The position numbers and the translations under genes are program-made. Positions 42,336 through 50,104 of a DNA stretch of 64,000 nucleotides are shown here, piece after piece; the first letter of the stretch is position 1; each line of letters opens with the position of its first letter. The notes under the pieces are model-generated. The model was not told the origin of the DNA. It worked only from the letters and a program-made list of their open reading frames with translations, and did not search any database. Location of the stretch: positions 1-64,000 of the forward strand of contig WHTP01000009.1 of NCBI GenBank assembly GCA_009377695.1, given 5' to 3'. Source of the DNA: Hyphomicrobiales bacterium. GTDB lineage: Bacteria; Pseudomonadota; Alphaproteobacteria; Rhizobiales; Xanthobacteraceae.

Positions 42336-43565
42336 ATGGCAGACGTCCGCACATCATGCTGCATTGCCGGCGGCGGACCCGCCGGCATGATGCTGGGCTT
42401 CCTGCTAGCGCGTGCTGGCGTCGGCGTGGTCGTGCTCGAGAAGCACGCCGATTTCCTGCGCGACTTCCGCGGCGACACGATCCATCCGTCGACGCTCGAA
42501 GTGATGCACGAGCTTGGTCTGCTCGATGAATTCCTCAAGCTGCCGCACCGGCAGGTGCAACAGCTCGGCGGCTTCGTCGGCAACACCCCGATCGGGATCG
42601 CGGACTTTTCCCATCTGCCGACGCGCTGCAAGTTCATCGCGCTGATGCCGCAATGGGACTTCCTCGACTTCCTCGCCGACAACGGCCGGCGCTATCCATC
42701 TTTCGATCTTCGTATGTGTGCCGAGGTCACCGATCTGATCGACGAGGGCGGTCGCATTGTTGGTGTGCGCGCGACGACGCCCGACGGCCCGCTCACCGTC
42801 CACAGCACGCTCGTCGTCGGTGCCGACGGCCGGACCTCGGTCGTGCGCGAGCGCGCGGGACTCAAGGTCGAGGATATCGGCGCGCCGATGGACGTCTTGT
42901 GGATGCGGCTGTCGCGGCGCGACGGCGACGGTGCCCAGGCGCTCGGTCGGATCGATGCCGGCCAGATGTTCGTGATGATCGACCGCGGCGACTATTGGCA
43001 GTGCGCCTATGTGATCCCGAAAGGCGCTGCCGAGGAGGTCAAGGCCAAAGGCCTCGAGGCTTTTCGCAGCTCCATTGTCGGTATTGCGCCGCTGATGCAC
43101 GATCGCGTGCAGGAACTGCGCACCTGGGACGACGTCAAGCTCCTCACCGTCAAGATCGACCGCCTGGCGCGATGGTATCGGCCAGGGCTTCTGTGCATCG
43201 GCGATGCGGCGCATGCGATGTCACCGGTCGGCGGCGTCGGGGTCAATCTTGCCGTCCAGGATGCGGTGGCGACCGCGAACCTGCTTGCCGCGCCGCTGCT
43301 CGCGGGCGCCGTCAGCGAGGACGATCTCGCGGCGGTGCAGCGCCGCCGCATGTTCCCGACGCGGATGACACAGCGTCTCCAGGTGTTCATCCAGAACAAT
43401 GTCTTGAGCCGCGTGTTCGCGAGCCGCGGGACGATATCGCCGCCGTGGCCGGTGCGGCTGCTTAGCCGCTGGCCCGTGTTGCAGCGCATTCCGGCGCGGA
43501 TCGTCGGTCTCGGCGTTCGTCCCGAGCACGTTGAGACTCCGGAGGTCCTTCCGGCGCGTGCCTGA
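42336..43565 (+). CDS. FAD-dependent monooxygenase (PHBH-fold aromatic hydroxylase)
   Basis: The 409-residue flavoprotein starts at the ATG at 42336 behind GGAGAGGG. It has the GxGxxG FAD motif (CCIAGGGPAGMMLGFLLARA), the DG motif GADGRTSVVRERAG and the GD motif CIGDAAHAMSPVGGVGVNLA. These are class A flavoprotein hydroxylases that add oxygen to phenolic or similar rings using NAD(P)H. It is about 100 bp upstream of a Rieske oxygenase gene on the same strand, fitting aromatic breakdown. Substrate not predictable. Confidence 0.9.
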   Translation: MADVRTSCCIAGGGPAGMMLGFLLARAGVGVVVLEKHADFLRDFRGDTIHPSTLEVMHELGLLDEFLKLPHRQVQQLGGFVGNTPIGIADFSHLPTRCKFIALMPQWDFLDFLADNGRRYPSFDLRMCAEVTDLIDEGGRIVGVRATTPDGPLTVHSTLVVGADGRTSVVRERAGLKVEDIGAPMDVLWMRLSRRDGDGAQALGRIDAGQMFVMIDRGDYWQCAYVIPKGAAEEVKAKGLEAFRSSIVGIAPLMHDRVQELRTWDDVKLLTVKIDRLARWYRPGLLCIGDAAHAMSPVGGVGVNLAVQDAVATANLLAAPLLAGAVSEDDLAAVQRRRMFPTRMTQRLQVFIQNNVLSRVFASRGTISPPWPVRLLSRWPVLQRIPARIVGLGVRPEHVETPEVLPARA

Positions 43566-43669
43566 CGTGGCGAAACGAGGCAATAAAAGCCCCGTTAAAA
43601 TCACGTTGCTGCGCGGCGAGATTCCCATAAGAATCGGGCCAACACCCAAGGAATCGAAGAGGCAAAAGC

Positions 43670-44926
43670 GTGCTCACTGCAGAAAAAAATCGCGTCCTTA
43701 CCGAGGTTGGCCCCGGCACTCCGATGGGCGATTATCTCCGGCGCTACTGGCACCCGATCGGCGGCGCGAGCGAGCTCGACGCAAATCCGATCAAGGCGGT
43801 GCGGCTGCTCGGCGAAGACCTCGTGCTCTACAAGGATCTCGGCGGCGCCTACGGGCTGATCGACCGCAACTGTCCGCACCGGCGCGCCGATCTCTCCTAC
43901 GGCTTCGTCGAGGAGACCGGCATCCGCTGCAACTATCACGGCTGGCTGATGGACCAGCGCGGCAACGTCATCGAGAAGCCCTACGACGATACCGTCAATC
44001 CGCGCGGCAAGGAGCGCGAGCGCTGTCTTGCCAAGGCCTATCCGGTAAAAGAGTGCGCGGGTTTGCTGTTCGCCTATATGGGACCGCAGCCGGTGCCCGA
44101 GCTGCCGATCTGGGAGCCGTTCACCTGGGAGAACGGTTTCCGCGAAGTCGTCGTCTCGGACATTCCGTGCAATTGGTTCCAATGCCAGGAGAATTCCTGC
44201 GATCCCGTGCATTTCGAATGGATGCACGAGAACTGGAACGTGCGGCTCAACGGCAAGACGGCACCGTACGCGGCGAAGCACCTCAAGCTCGTGTTCGAGG
44301 AGTTCGACCACGGCTTCGTCTACAAACGCGTGCGGGAAGGCCAGACGGAAGGCGACCCGGTCTGGACCATCGGCCGCGTGACGCTGTGGCCGAACGGCTT
44401 TTATCTCGGCAACCATTTCGAGTGGCGTGTGCCGATCGACGACGAGCACACTCTCTCGGTGTGCTGGTTCTTCATGCGCGTGCCCAAGGGGCGCGAGCCT
44501 TACGTGCAGGACAAGGTGCCCACGTGGGTCTCACCGATCAAGGACGAGAGCGGCCGCTGGATATCGAGCCACGTCATCAATCAGGACATCATCGCCTGGG
44601 TGGGGCAGGGCGTCATCGCCGACCGCACCAAGGAAAACCTCGGCGCGTCCGATCTCGGCATCGCGATGATGCGCAAACGCTTGTTCGAGGAGCTCGATGC
44701 GGTCGCCAAGGGCGCGGAAGCGAAGGGCACCGTACGCAATTCCAACGTGGCGAAATGCATCGAGCTGCCGAACATCACGAAGAAGACCTCGACCGAAGGC
44801 ATCGCGCTCGAGGAATTTCCCAACTATCCGTTGCTCAACGCCCGCCTGAAAGGCTTCCGCCATTGCGCCGGCCAGCCGCCGGAGGTGCGCAAGGCTTTTG
44901 CCGACGCGATGGGAATACAGCCTTAG
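43670..44926 (+). CDS. Rieske 2Fe-2S aromatic ring-hydroxylating oxygenase, alpha subunit
   Basis: A 418-residue protein. The Rieske cluster motif is CPHRRADLSYG, with the second CxxH pair in IRCNYHGW. The mononuclear iron region follows in CQENSCDPVHFEWMHENW, with the typical Asp-x2-His-x4-His spacing (DPVHFEWMH). It resembles the phthalate/vanillate-type single-component oxygenases (PobA/LigXa-like, long C-terminal part). A separate reductase is not adjacent. The start is a GTG at 43670 after a GAAGAGGCA. It probably hydroxylates or demethylates an aromatic acid. Confidence 0.9.
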   Translation: MLTAEKNRVLTEVGPGTPMGDYLRRYWHPIGGASELDANPIKAVRLLGEDLVLYKDLGGAYGLIDRNCPHRRADLSYGFVEETGIRCNYHGWLMDQRGNVIEKPYDDTVNPRGKERERCLAKAYPVKECAGLLFAYMGPQPVPELPIWEPFTWENGFREVVVSDIPCNWFQCQENSCDPVHFEWMHENWNVRLNGKTAPYAAKHLKLVFEEFDHGFVYKRVREGQTEGDPVWTIGRVTLWPNGFYLGNHFEWRVPIDDEHTLSVCWFFMRVPKGREPYVQDKVPTWVSPIKDESGRWISSHVINQDIIAWVGQGVIADRTKENLGASDLGIAMMRKRLFEELDAVAKGAEAKGTVRNSNVAKCIELPNITKKTSTEGIALEEFPNYPLLNARLKGFRHCAGQPPEVRKAFADAMGIQP

Positions 44927-44954
44927 CTCTTTCGGTGAATGGGCATCTCTCCGC

Positions 44955-45003
44955 CGTCATTCCGAGGCGCGGGCGTCAGCCCGCGAGCCCGGAATCCATA
45001 ACC
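44955..45003. repeat. Left half of GTCATTCCGGGG-type palindromic repeat
   Basis: The sequence runs GTCATTCCGAGGCGCGGGC to GAGCCCGGAATCCATAACC and is inverted in 45308-45358. A complete element of the same family is at 56930-57033. The GIY-YIG gene lies exactly between the two halves. Confidence 0.9.
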
Positions 45004-45017
45004 CTAGTGTTTGTATC

Positions 45018-45527
45018 GTGTACTACGTGTATATCCTTGCGAGCCGCAAACACGGGGCACTCTACGTGGGACTCACAAGAGACCTCGTACGCCGCGTCTA
45101 TGAGCACAAGAACGATCTTGTTCGCGGCTTCACGTCTCGCTACGGCGTCCATCGGCTCGTGTGGTTTGAAGCCTACGACGACCCAACCAATGCCATCACG
45201 CGCGAAAAGGAACTCAAGAAGTGGCGGCGCGACTGGAAGATCAATCTGATCGAATGCGACAATCCAAACTGGGACGACCTTTATAATTCGATCACTCGAC
45301 AGATTCGTGGCTATGGATTCCGGGCTCGCGCCTTCGGCGCGCCCCGGAATGATGGCGGAGAGGGTGTCGCCGGCCAAGCCCCGTCATTCCGGGGCGCGGG
45401 CGCAGCCCGCGAGCCCGGAATCCATAATCCCGGTGCTTCCGATTTGATGCAGGCTATCCAGCCTTCAATTAAACAGCGCCGCGGCCTTCTTCGTGATCTC
45501 CGCCGGCACGGCGTAAAGCTCGCGTAG
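45018..45527 (+). CDS. GIY-YIG nuclease-domain protein with read-through tail
   Basis: The GTG at 45018 starts MYYVYILASRKHGALYVGLT, the GIY-YIG fold opening with the catalytic Arg of DLVRRVYEHK and the family Glu of ITREKELKKWRRDWKI. Stand-alone members are about 90-105 residues (UPF0213/URI-type). Here the domain ends near NPNWDDLYNSI (residue 95) and the frame runs on through the repeat halves to residue 169, giving non-family tail such as RGYGFRARAFGAP, and overlaps the convergent Bug gene by 63 bases. The tail is probably not functional. Such nucleases may act at the flanking repeats; that is hypothesis. Confidence 0.85.
   Translation: MYYVYILASRKHGALYVGLTRDLVRRVYEHKNDLVRGFTSRYGVHRLVWFEAYDDPTNAITREKELKKWRRDWKINLIECDNPNWDDLYNSITRQIRGYGFRARAFGAPRNDGGEGVAGQAPSFRGAGAAREPGIHNPGASDLMQAIQPSIKQRRGLLRDLRRHGVKLA
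45308..45358. repeat. Right half of GTCATTCCGGGG-type palindromic repeat
   Basis: TATGGATTCCGGGCTCGCG to GCGCCCCGGAATGATGG is the inverse of 44955-45003 and forms the right half of one element split by the GIY-YIG gene. Confidence 0.9.
45381..45430. repeat. Second left half of GTCATTCCGGGG-type repeat
   Basis: CGTCATTCCGGGGCGCGGGC to GAGCCCGGAATCCATAA, a further direct copy of 44955-45003 with its right half missing. It lies between the repeat half at 45308 and the end of the Bug gene at 45465. Confidence 0.88.
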
Positions 45528-46472
45528 CAAATCCTCGACGCGTCCGGCCGGCACCGGGTTGATCTCGAGCCTCTGCTTGTCGGCTTCCGCTAGGAATTCC
45601 GGATCGTTGAGCGTGTCGAGAAACGCCTTGCGCAGCGCCGCGGCGCGGTCCTCGGGTACGTCCGGCGGTCCAAAGAATGGCCGCCCCATCACTTGGCGCG
45701 CGATCAGGAAGCGGAAGATGTGGCGCGCCTCGTCGTTCGGTGCGAGGTCCATCAGCAGCGGGACGTCCGGCAGATCGGCATGCTCGGCGGCCGCCACCTG
45801 CAACAGTGGAACGAATTTCTTCCCTTCAATCCAGTGCGGCAGGCTTGCCTTGATGCTCGACCAGGAGATCGCGCAACGGCCGTGAATCTCGCCACGCTCG
45901 ATGGCGAGGCTGATCTGGTTGCCGCCGGGATAGCCGGACACGATCCGCACTTTCGTTCCAAGCAGCGCATTCATGGTCTTGTAGATCTGCACCGCCTCTT
46001 CGGTTGGTCCAGTGGCGCCGAAGGCATATTCCTTCGCCTTCAAGTCGTCGAAGCCCTTGATTCCCGACGTGTGCCAGGCGGCGCAGATGCTTACTTCATT
46101 GTTGGTGCTGCCGAGCCAGGAGAAGCGGCGCGGGTCGAACTGCGCGGACGGGTGGCCGAACAACGGGCCGGCGACCGTGGACCGTCCGATCGTTGCGATG
46201 GCGGTGCCGTCGCGCGGTGCGATCTGGTACATGTAATTCGCAAGCCGCAGGCTGCCGGCGCCCTCCATATTGCGAGGCACGACGCTTGGGTTGCCGGGGA
46301 CATGCTTGCCGAGATGTCGCGCAAGCATCCGCGCATAGAGGTCGTAGGTACCGCCGGCGGTGAAGCCGATATAGATGCTGACCTGCTTGCCTTTGTAGAA
46401 CTCCGCCGGTGTCTGTGCCGCGACCGGCGACGACAAGGCCGATGCAAGGAGCATGAGCGCGAGCGTCCGCAT
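45465..46472 (-). CDS. Solute-binding protein, Bug-like FYKGK subclass
   Basis: A 335-residue exported protein with a signal MRTLALMLLASALSSPVAA. It begins TPAEFYKGKQVSIYIG and continues with GGTYDLYARMLARHLGKHVPG, VVPRNMEGAGSLRLANYMY and LVARQVMGRP-like FLIARQVMGRPFFGPPDVPE. It lies 6 bp after its paralogue at 46479-47510, from which it probably arose by duplication. Function: periplasmic receptor for an unknown organic acid. No TctA or TctB is nearby. Confidence 0.88.
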   Translation of the reverse strand: MRTLALMLLASALSSPVAAQTPAEFYKGKQVSIYIGFTAGGTYDLYARMLARHLGKHVPGNPSVVPRNMEGAGSLRLANYMYQIAPRDGTAIATIGRSTVAGPLFGHPSAQFDPRRFSWLGSTNNEVSICAAWHTSGIKGFDDLKAKEYAFGATGPTEEAVQIYKTMNALLGTKVRIVSGYPGGNQISLAIERGEIHGRCAISWSSIKASLPHWIEGKKFVPLLQVAAAEHADLPDVPLLMDLAPNDEARHIFRFLIARQVMGRPFFGPPDVPEDRAAALRKAFLDTLNDPEFLAEADKQRLEINPVPAGRVEDLLRELYAVPAEITKKAAALFN

Positions 46473-46478
46473 GACTGG

Positions 46479-47510
46479 CTATTTCACATAGCCCGCCGCG
46501 CGCTCCACTACGGCGCGCGGCGTCGCGTAAATCTCGTGCACGATCTGCTGCACGCGCTCGCCCGACACCGGCGTGACCTCGAGCCTGAGCTTCTCGGCCT
46601 CGGCGCGGAACTCGGGATCGTTGAGGGTGGCGAGGAACGCCTTGCGCAAGACCTCGGCGCGGTCCTTCGGCAGGTCCGGCGGCGCATAGAACGGCCGTCC
46701 CATCACCTGGCGTGCGGCGAACAGTGAGATCATCTGCTTCTCTTCCGGTGTCTTGGCGAGATCGCTCGCCAGCGGGATGTGAGGCAGTTCCGGGTGCTTC
46801 TGGTAGGAGACCTGCACCAGGATGTTGATCTTCTTCTCCTGGAGCCACGCCCGGTGCACGGCCTTCATGCTGGCCCAGGAGAATGCGCAGCGTCCTTGCG
46901 TTTCGCCGCGCTCAATCGAGACCGTCATCTGGCCCGAGCCGGTATAACCGCCGATGATCTTGAATTTGGCACCGAGCACGCTATTCAGGATCTTCGGCAC
47001 GGTCTGGCTCTCGTCGCTCGGTCCGGTCGCTGCGATCACGAGCTCCCGCTGGCGCACGTCGTCAAAGCTCTTGATGCCGGACTGATGCCAGGAGGCGCAC
47101 AGGCTTACTTCGTCATTGGCGCTGCCGAGCCAGAGGAATTTCTCGGCGTCGAACTGCGTACCCTTCATGCCGAACAGCGGGCCGAACGCGCCGCCGCGCC
47201 CCATGGTGGCAATTGCCGTGCCGTCCTTCGGCGCCTGCGCATACATGAAATTGGCGAGCCGGATCGAACCGGCGCCTTCCATGTTCTTCGGCACGACGGT
47301 CGGATTGCCCGGGATGTGCTTGCCGATGTGGCGTGCCACGATGCGGCCGTAGAGGTCGTAGGTCCCGCCGGGCGCGAAACCGATATAGAGGCTGACCTGC
47401 TTGCCCTTGTAGAACTCGGCCGGCGTCTGCGCCTGGGCGGCCGACGCCACGCCGAGAGTCGCAAGAATAGTCGCAAGAATAATGGCAGCCCGCGCAATCG
47501 ACTTGGACAT
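46479..47510 (-). CDS. Solute-binding protein, Bug-like FYKGK subclass
   Basis: A 343-residue paralogue of the next protein. Signal ILATLGVASAAQA, then QTPAEFYKGKQVSLYIGFAP, GGTYDLYGRIVARHIGKHIPG, VVPKNMEGAGSIRLANFMYA and LFAARQVMGRPFYAPPDLPK. The pair shares the FYKGK start with products at 11975 and 14249. Two copies in tandem suggest two related ligands or dose amplification. The upstream 36 bp separate it from the frameshifted NTF2-like gene, which ends at 47597. Confidence 0.88.
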   Translation of the reverse strand: MSKSIARAAIILATILATLGVASAAQAQTPAEFYKGKQVSLYIGFAPGGTYDLYGRIVARHIGKHIPGNPTVVPKNMEGAGSIRLANFMYAQAPKDGTAIATMGRGGAFGPLFGMKGTQFDAEKFLWLGSANDEVSLCASWHQSGIKSFDDVRQRELVIAATGPSDESQTVPKILNSVLGAKFKIIGGYTGSGQMTVSIERGETQGRCAFSWASMKAVHRAWLQEKKINILVQVSYQKHPELPHIPLASDLAKTPEEKQMISLFAARQVMGRPFYAPPDLPKDRAEVLRKAFLATLNDPEFRAEAEKLRLEVTPVSGERVQQIVHEIYATPRAVVERAAGYVK

Positions 47511-47596
47511 TCGCGTATCGCTCCCTATAGACTCGTATTTTCTTGATCAGCCCATGATGACAGGCGCAACACGCCAGGCAGCTGCAACAAATCGCC

Positions 47597-48512
47597 TCAC
47601 GGCTGGATGGTCGTCTGCTGGCTGATCGCCATTTGCCAGCGGCCGTCTCGCTTTACCCAAAGCCTGGTCGCGTGGTAGGGCGGCCGGCGGTCGCCCGGCA
47701 TGGCGTGATCGGCGCGCATGATCGTGGCGTCGCCGAGCACCCAGAATTTCAGCGTGACAACCTCGGCGACGAAGGTCTCGGCATTGATCGCCCGCTGTGT
47801 CGCCATGAACGCCATGGCGCGCGGCCTTGTCGGTCGGATGTTGGCGCGTGCGCGTGACCACGAACTCGTCAGCGACGTGCTTTTGCCATTCATCGGGATC
47901 GTTGCGTGTCACTGCAAGCTCCAGCGCCTGGAACGCCGCGATGATATCGCGCTCGGCCTGAGACTTGGGCTTGTAAGGAACGATCTCCAGCGGGTTTTGA
48001 CAGCGCGGTGGCGCCGCATCCATCGACCGCGGCGCCGCCGGCGTATGGGCTGGTGGCTCGTCCGGACGCGCCAGGACGTTATTGTGGTGGATCAGCGCCT
48101 TCCACTCGCCCGCCTCCTTGATCCAGACGTCGAGCGCGAACAGGTCGCTGCGTTCGCCGGCCTGCGCGGACTTGTAGCTGCCGGTGATCAGCGCGACGCG
48201 GCCGTAGTCGTGCACCTTGACCTGCGTCCCGCCGTTGCGCGGACTTGCCTTCAGCGCGCGAAGCACGCTGCGGCGCGAATGCTCGTGTCCGGAGGCGTCA
48301 ATAAAGGTGAAGCCGCGCGCAAGGAGTTTCTTGGTCGTCGCCACATCGCCGCTGCGGACCGCGGCTTGCAACGCTTTCGCCGCGGCCAGGACGGATGGCC
48401 GCGCGCCTGTCAGGCGGCCCGGCTTGGCACGTCCTGGTGCCGCCGCCGTCTTGCCCGGTGCCTTCCTGTTGGTCCGCCGCGGGGCTGCAACTGTCGTCGA
48501 TAGTCTCGGCAA
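47597..48512 (-). pseudogene. Tandem NTF2-like (DUF4440/SnoaL-type) gene with a frameshift
   Basis: Two NTF2-like domains are encoded. The first (about 40-145) has AVRSGDVATTKKLLARGFTF and DLFALDVWIKEAGEWKALIH. The second begins ERDIIAAFQALELAVTRNDP but after HPTDKAAR, at 47811-47822, the family sequence continues one frame over as MAFMATQRAINAETFVAEVV and KRDGRWQMAISQQTTIQP, ending at 47597. One extra C in GCGCGCCATGG explains this. In the unshifted frame an unrelated Arg/Ala-rich tail runs to 47547. The TTG at 48512 with GAGGAG upstream is a likely start; a further TTG at 48542 is in frame. Confidence 0.8.
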
Positions 48513-48531
48513 GGCGCTCTCCTCTCTAAGA

Positions 48532-48610
48532 TTGTTGATCAACGGTAGCGACTCCCGGCGAATTCGAACAGCCCGGCGCGCACGACATTCATTGCATATT
48601 GTTGATCATG
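48532..48610. promoter_or_regulatory. Repeated ATTGTTGATCA sites
   Basis: ATTGTTGATCA occurs at 48531-48541 and 48598-48608, 67 bp apart, each with a TGATCA palindrome; the first overlaps the start region of the minus-strand NTF2-like gene. It looks like a pair of operator half-sites. The rest of the 48543-49003 gap shows no recognised gene; only basic Arg-rich frames are seen. Confidence 0.35.
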
Positions 48611-49003
48611 TTTCGTGCGCGTTTCGTCATGTGGGAAAGTGGTTTCATCGTCGTCGAGCGTTGAACGTTGCGGCGCCGACATGCGTCTCACCAGCATAAC
48701 GTCCCGATGAGGTCGCTAAAAAGCGACGCGCCCGCTCCGCTTCCTCAGCGCTCGTCGTCGATCAGCCCGCCTGGCGCTCCCGCCACGGCGGGCCGATCGT
48801 TTCGCGCTATGCTTATGGCGCCAGCTCGCAGTTCTCTGCGTCTTTTTCAGACAATCTCCGGCCAATTTTCGCGGAAATTGGATCTCCGCCAACAATGATG
48901 GCTTATGGACTTTCCGGCAACCTTTTGGCGCGGGTTTCGTTGCTTTATCAAAGTGGCGGATTGGGTGCTGCGTTGCGTCCGCAGCACGCCGACGGAGGCG
49001 TTG

Positions 49004-49510
49004 ATGCATTTCATTGGACGCATTCCATGTTTGATGGCGTGTTTGATGCTGGCGCTCGCTCTGCCAGCGCAGGCGCAGGAGGGGACACGAGGGACATCGC
49101 AGCTACAGCAGCAGAAGCCACAGCCGGAACAGGAGCAACAAGCACAGCCGCCGCAGGAGGGACAGCAATCCGTCGAGGTCGAGACCAATCTGTTCTGCGG
49201 CACTCAGCAACAGGTCGCGCGGTTCATGTCGCTACTCGATGAGAACGGCGGCAGCGCCGAAGCCGCGATCACGGCGGTCAACGCCGAGAACAAGACGCCG
49301 GACGCCTGCGCCATCGCCACCGTCGCCTATCGCCGCGCCGGAATCGCGGGCGAGGTCAAGAACGTGGCGGCGACATTCGATGTCATGCGGATCGTTGTGA
49401 TGGGCGTCTACACCGTTAAGGGATTCGAAGCCGCGCTGCCGATGGAACTCTTCACGCTCGTGCCGCGCAACGGCGGCGACGGCACGGTCGGGCGGCGCCC
49501 GGAGCCCTAG
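49004..49510 (+). CDS. Exported hypothetical protein with a Gln-rich linker
   Basis: A 168-residue protein from the ATG at 49004 after GGAGGC. A signal peptide (LMACLMLALALPAQAQ) is followed by a Gln/Pro-rich segment (QQQKPQPEQEQQAQPPQ) and a small conserved-looking domain with CGTQQQVARFMSLLDENGGS, and ending VYTVKGFEAALPMELFTLVP. Two cysteines remain in the mature part (about 65 and 103). Function unknown; probably periplasmic. Confidence 0.7.
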   Translation: MHFIGRIPCLMACLMLALALPAQAQEGTRGTSQLQQQKPQPEQEQQAQPPQEGQQSVEVETNLFCGTQQQVARFMSLLDENGGSAEAAITAVNAENKTPDACAIATVAYRRAGIAGEVKNVAATFDVMRIVVMGVYTVKGFEAALPMELFTLVPRNGGDGTVGRRPEP

Positions 49511-49688
49511 AGATTTTGGTGGCCGAATGACCACAGCCGGCCCATTTTGGCATGGCCGACGCGCCACACGAACCCTGAAATACCGCCCGTCGGTTGAAGC
49601 TAGTCCTTGCGCTCGCCGAATCCGATTGATTCACTCGCGTAACTGATTCGTGCGCGCGTTGGAGCACGGATGCTTGCGGAGGCCAGGC

Positions 49689-49886
49689 ATGCTGGACGGG
49701 CAGCGCTATTTCGCCGAATTTCCAGATGAAGAACCGGAAGAGCCCCGGCGCTTGCTCCTGAGCGAGGAACTGCTGGTAAGCCTCGCCGCCATCGAGCGGG
49801 AGATCAGCGCATTCATCCGGGGCACATCGGAGGGAAAATCCGACACGATTGGCGCAGCGGCGAACAGCAACCAAGCTAAGGAATGA
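49689..49886 (+). CDS. Small acidic hypothetical protein
   Basis: A 65-residue frame with GGAGG seven bases before the ATG. The sequence MLDGQRYFAEFPDEEPEEP and RLLLSEELLVSLAAIEREIS is acidic with a helical middle. No family is recognised; the ribosome site and composition favour a real gene. It is alone between the exported protein and the M24 gene. Confidence 0.5.
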   Translation: MLDGQRYFAEFPDEEPEEPRRLLLSEELLVSLAAIEREISAFIRGTSEGKSDTIGAAANSNQAKE

Positions 49887-50104
49887 CATTCCCGTCATCA
49901 CCGTTGTTCAGTTATCGGGTCGTAGTCGGCATGTGAGCAGGAGTCGCCTGGGCACAGGCGCAGTCCCAACGCGCATGCCTCTCCGCTTGGACGATGCAGC
50001 GCCGTGCCCACCAAGGCGTTGCGACGCTCGTCACGGGCCCGCGGTGGGCACGCTTGCTGCCGCGGTCGCGGGCCTTGCCCCCCTGCAAACCGGGCGAACG
50101 AGCA

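Noticed and set aside
43531-45249. 572-residue Arg-rich frame over the Rieske oxygenase gene
   Set aside because: It is a shadow frame: the Rieske and iron-ligand motifs lie in the 43670-44926 frame, and this one has the Arg/Pro/Ala composition of an alternative high-GC frame.
48716-49009. 97-residue minus-strand Arg-rich frame
   Set aside because: Very basic composition, no ribosome site and overlap with the start of the exported protein gene on the other strand.
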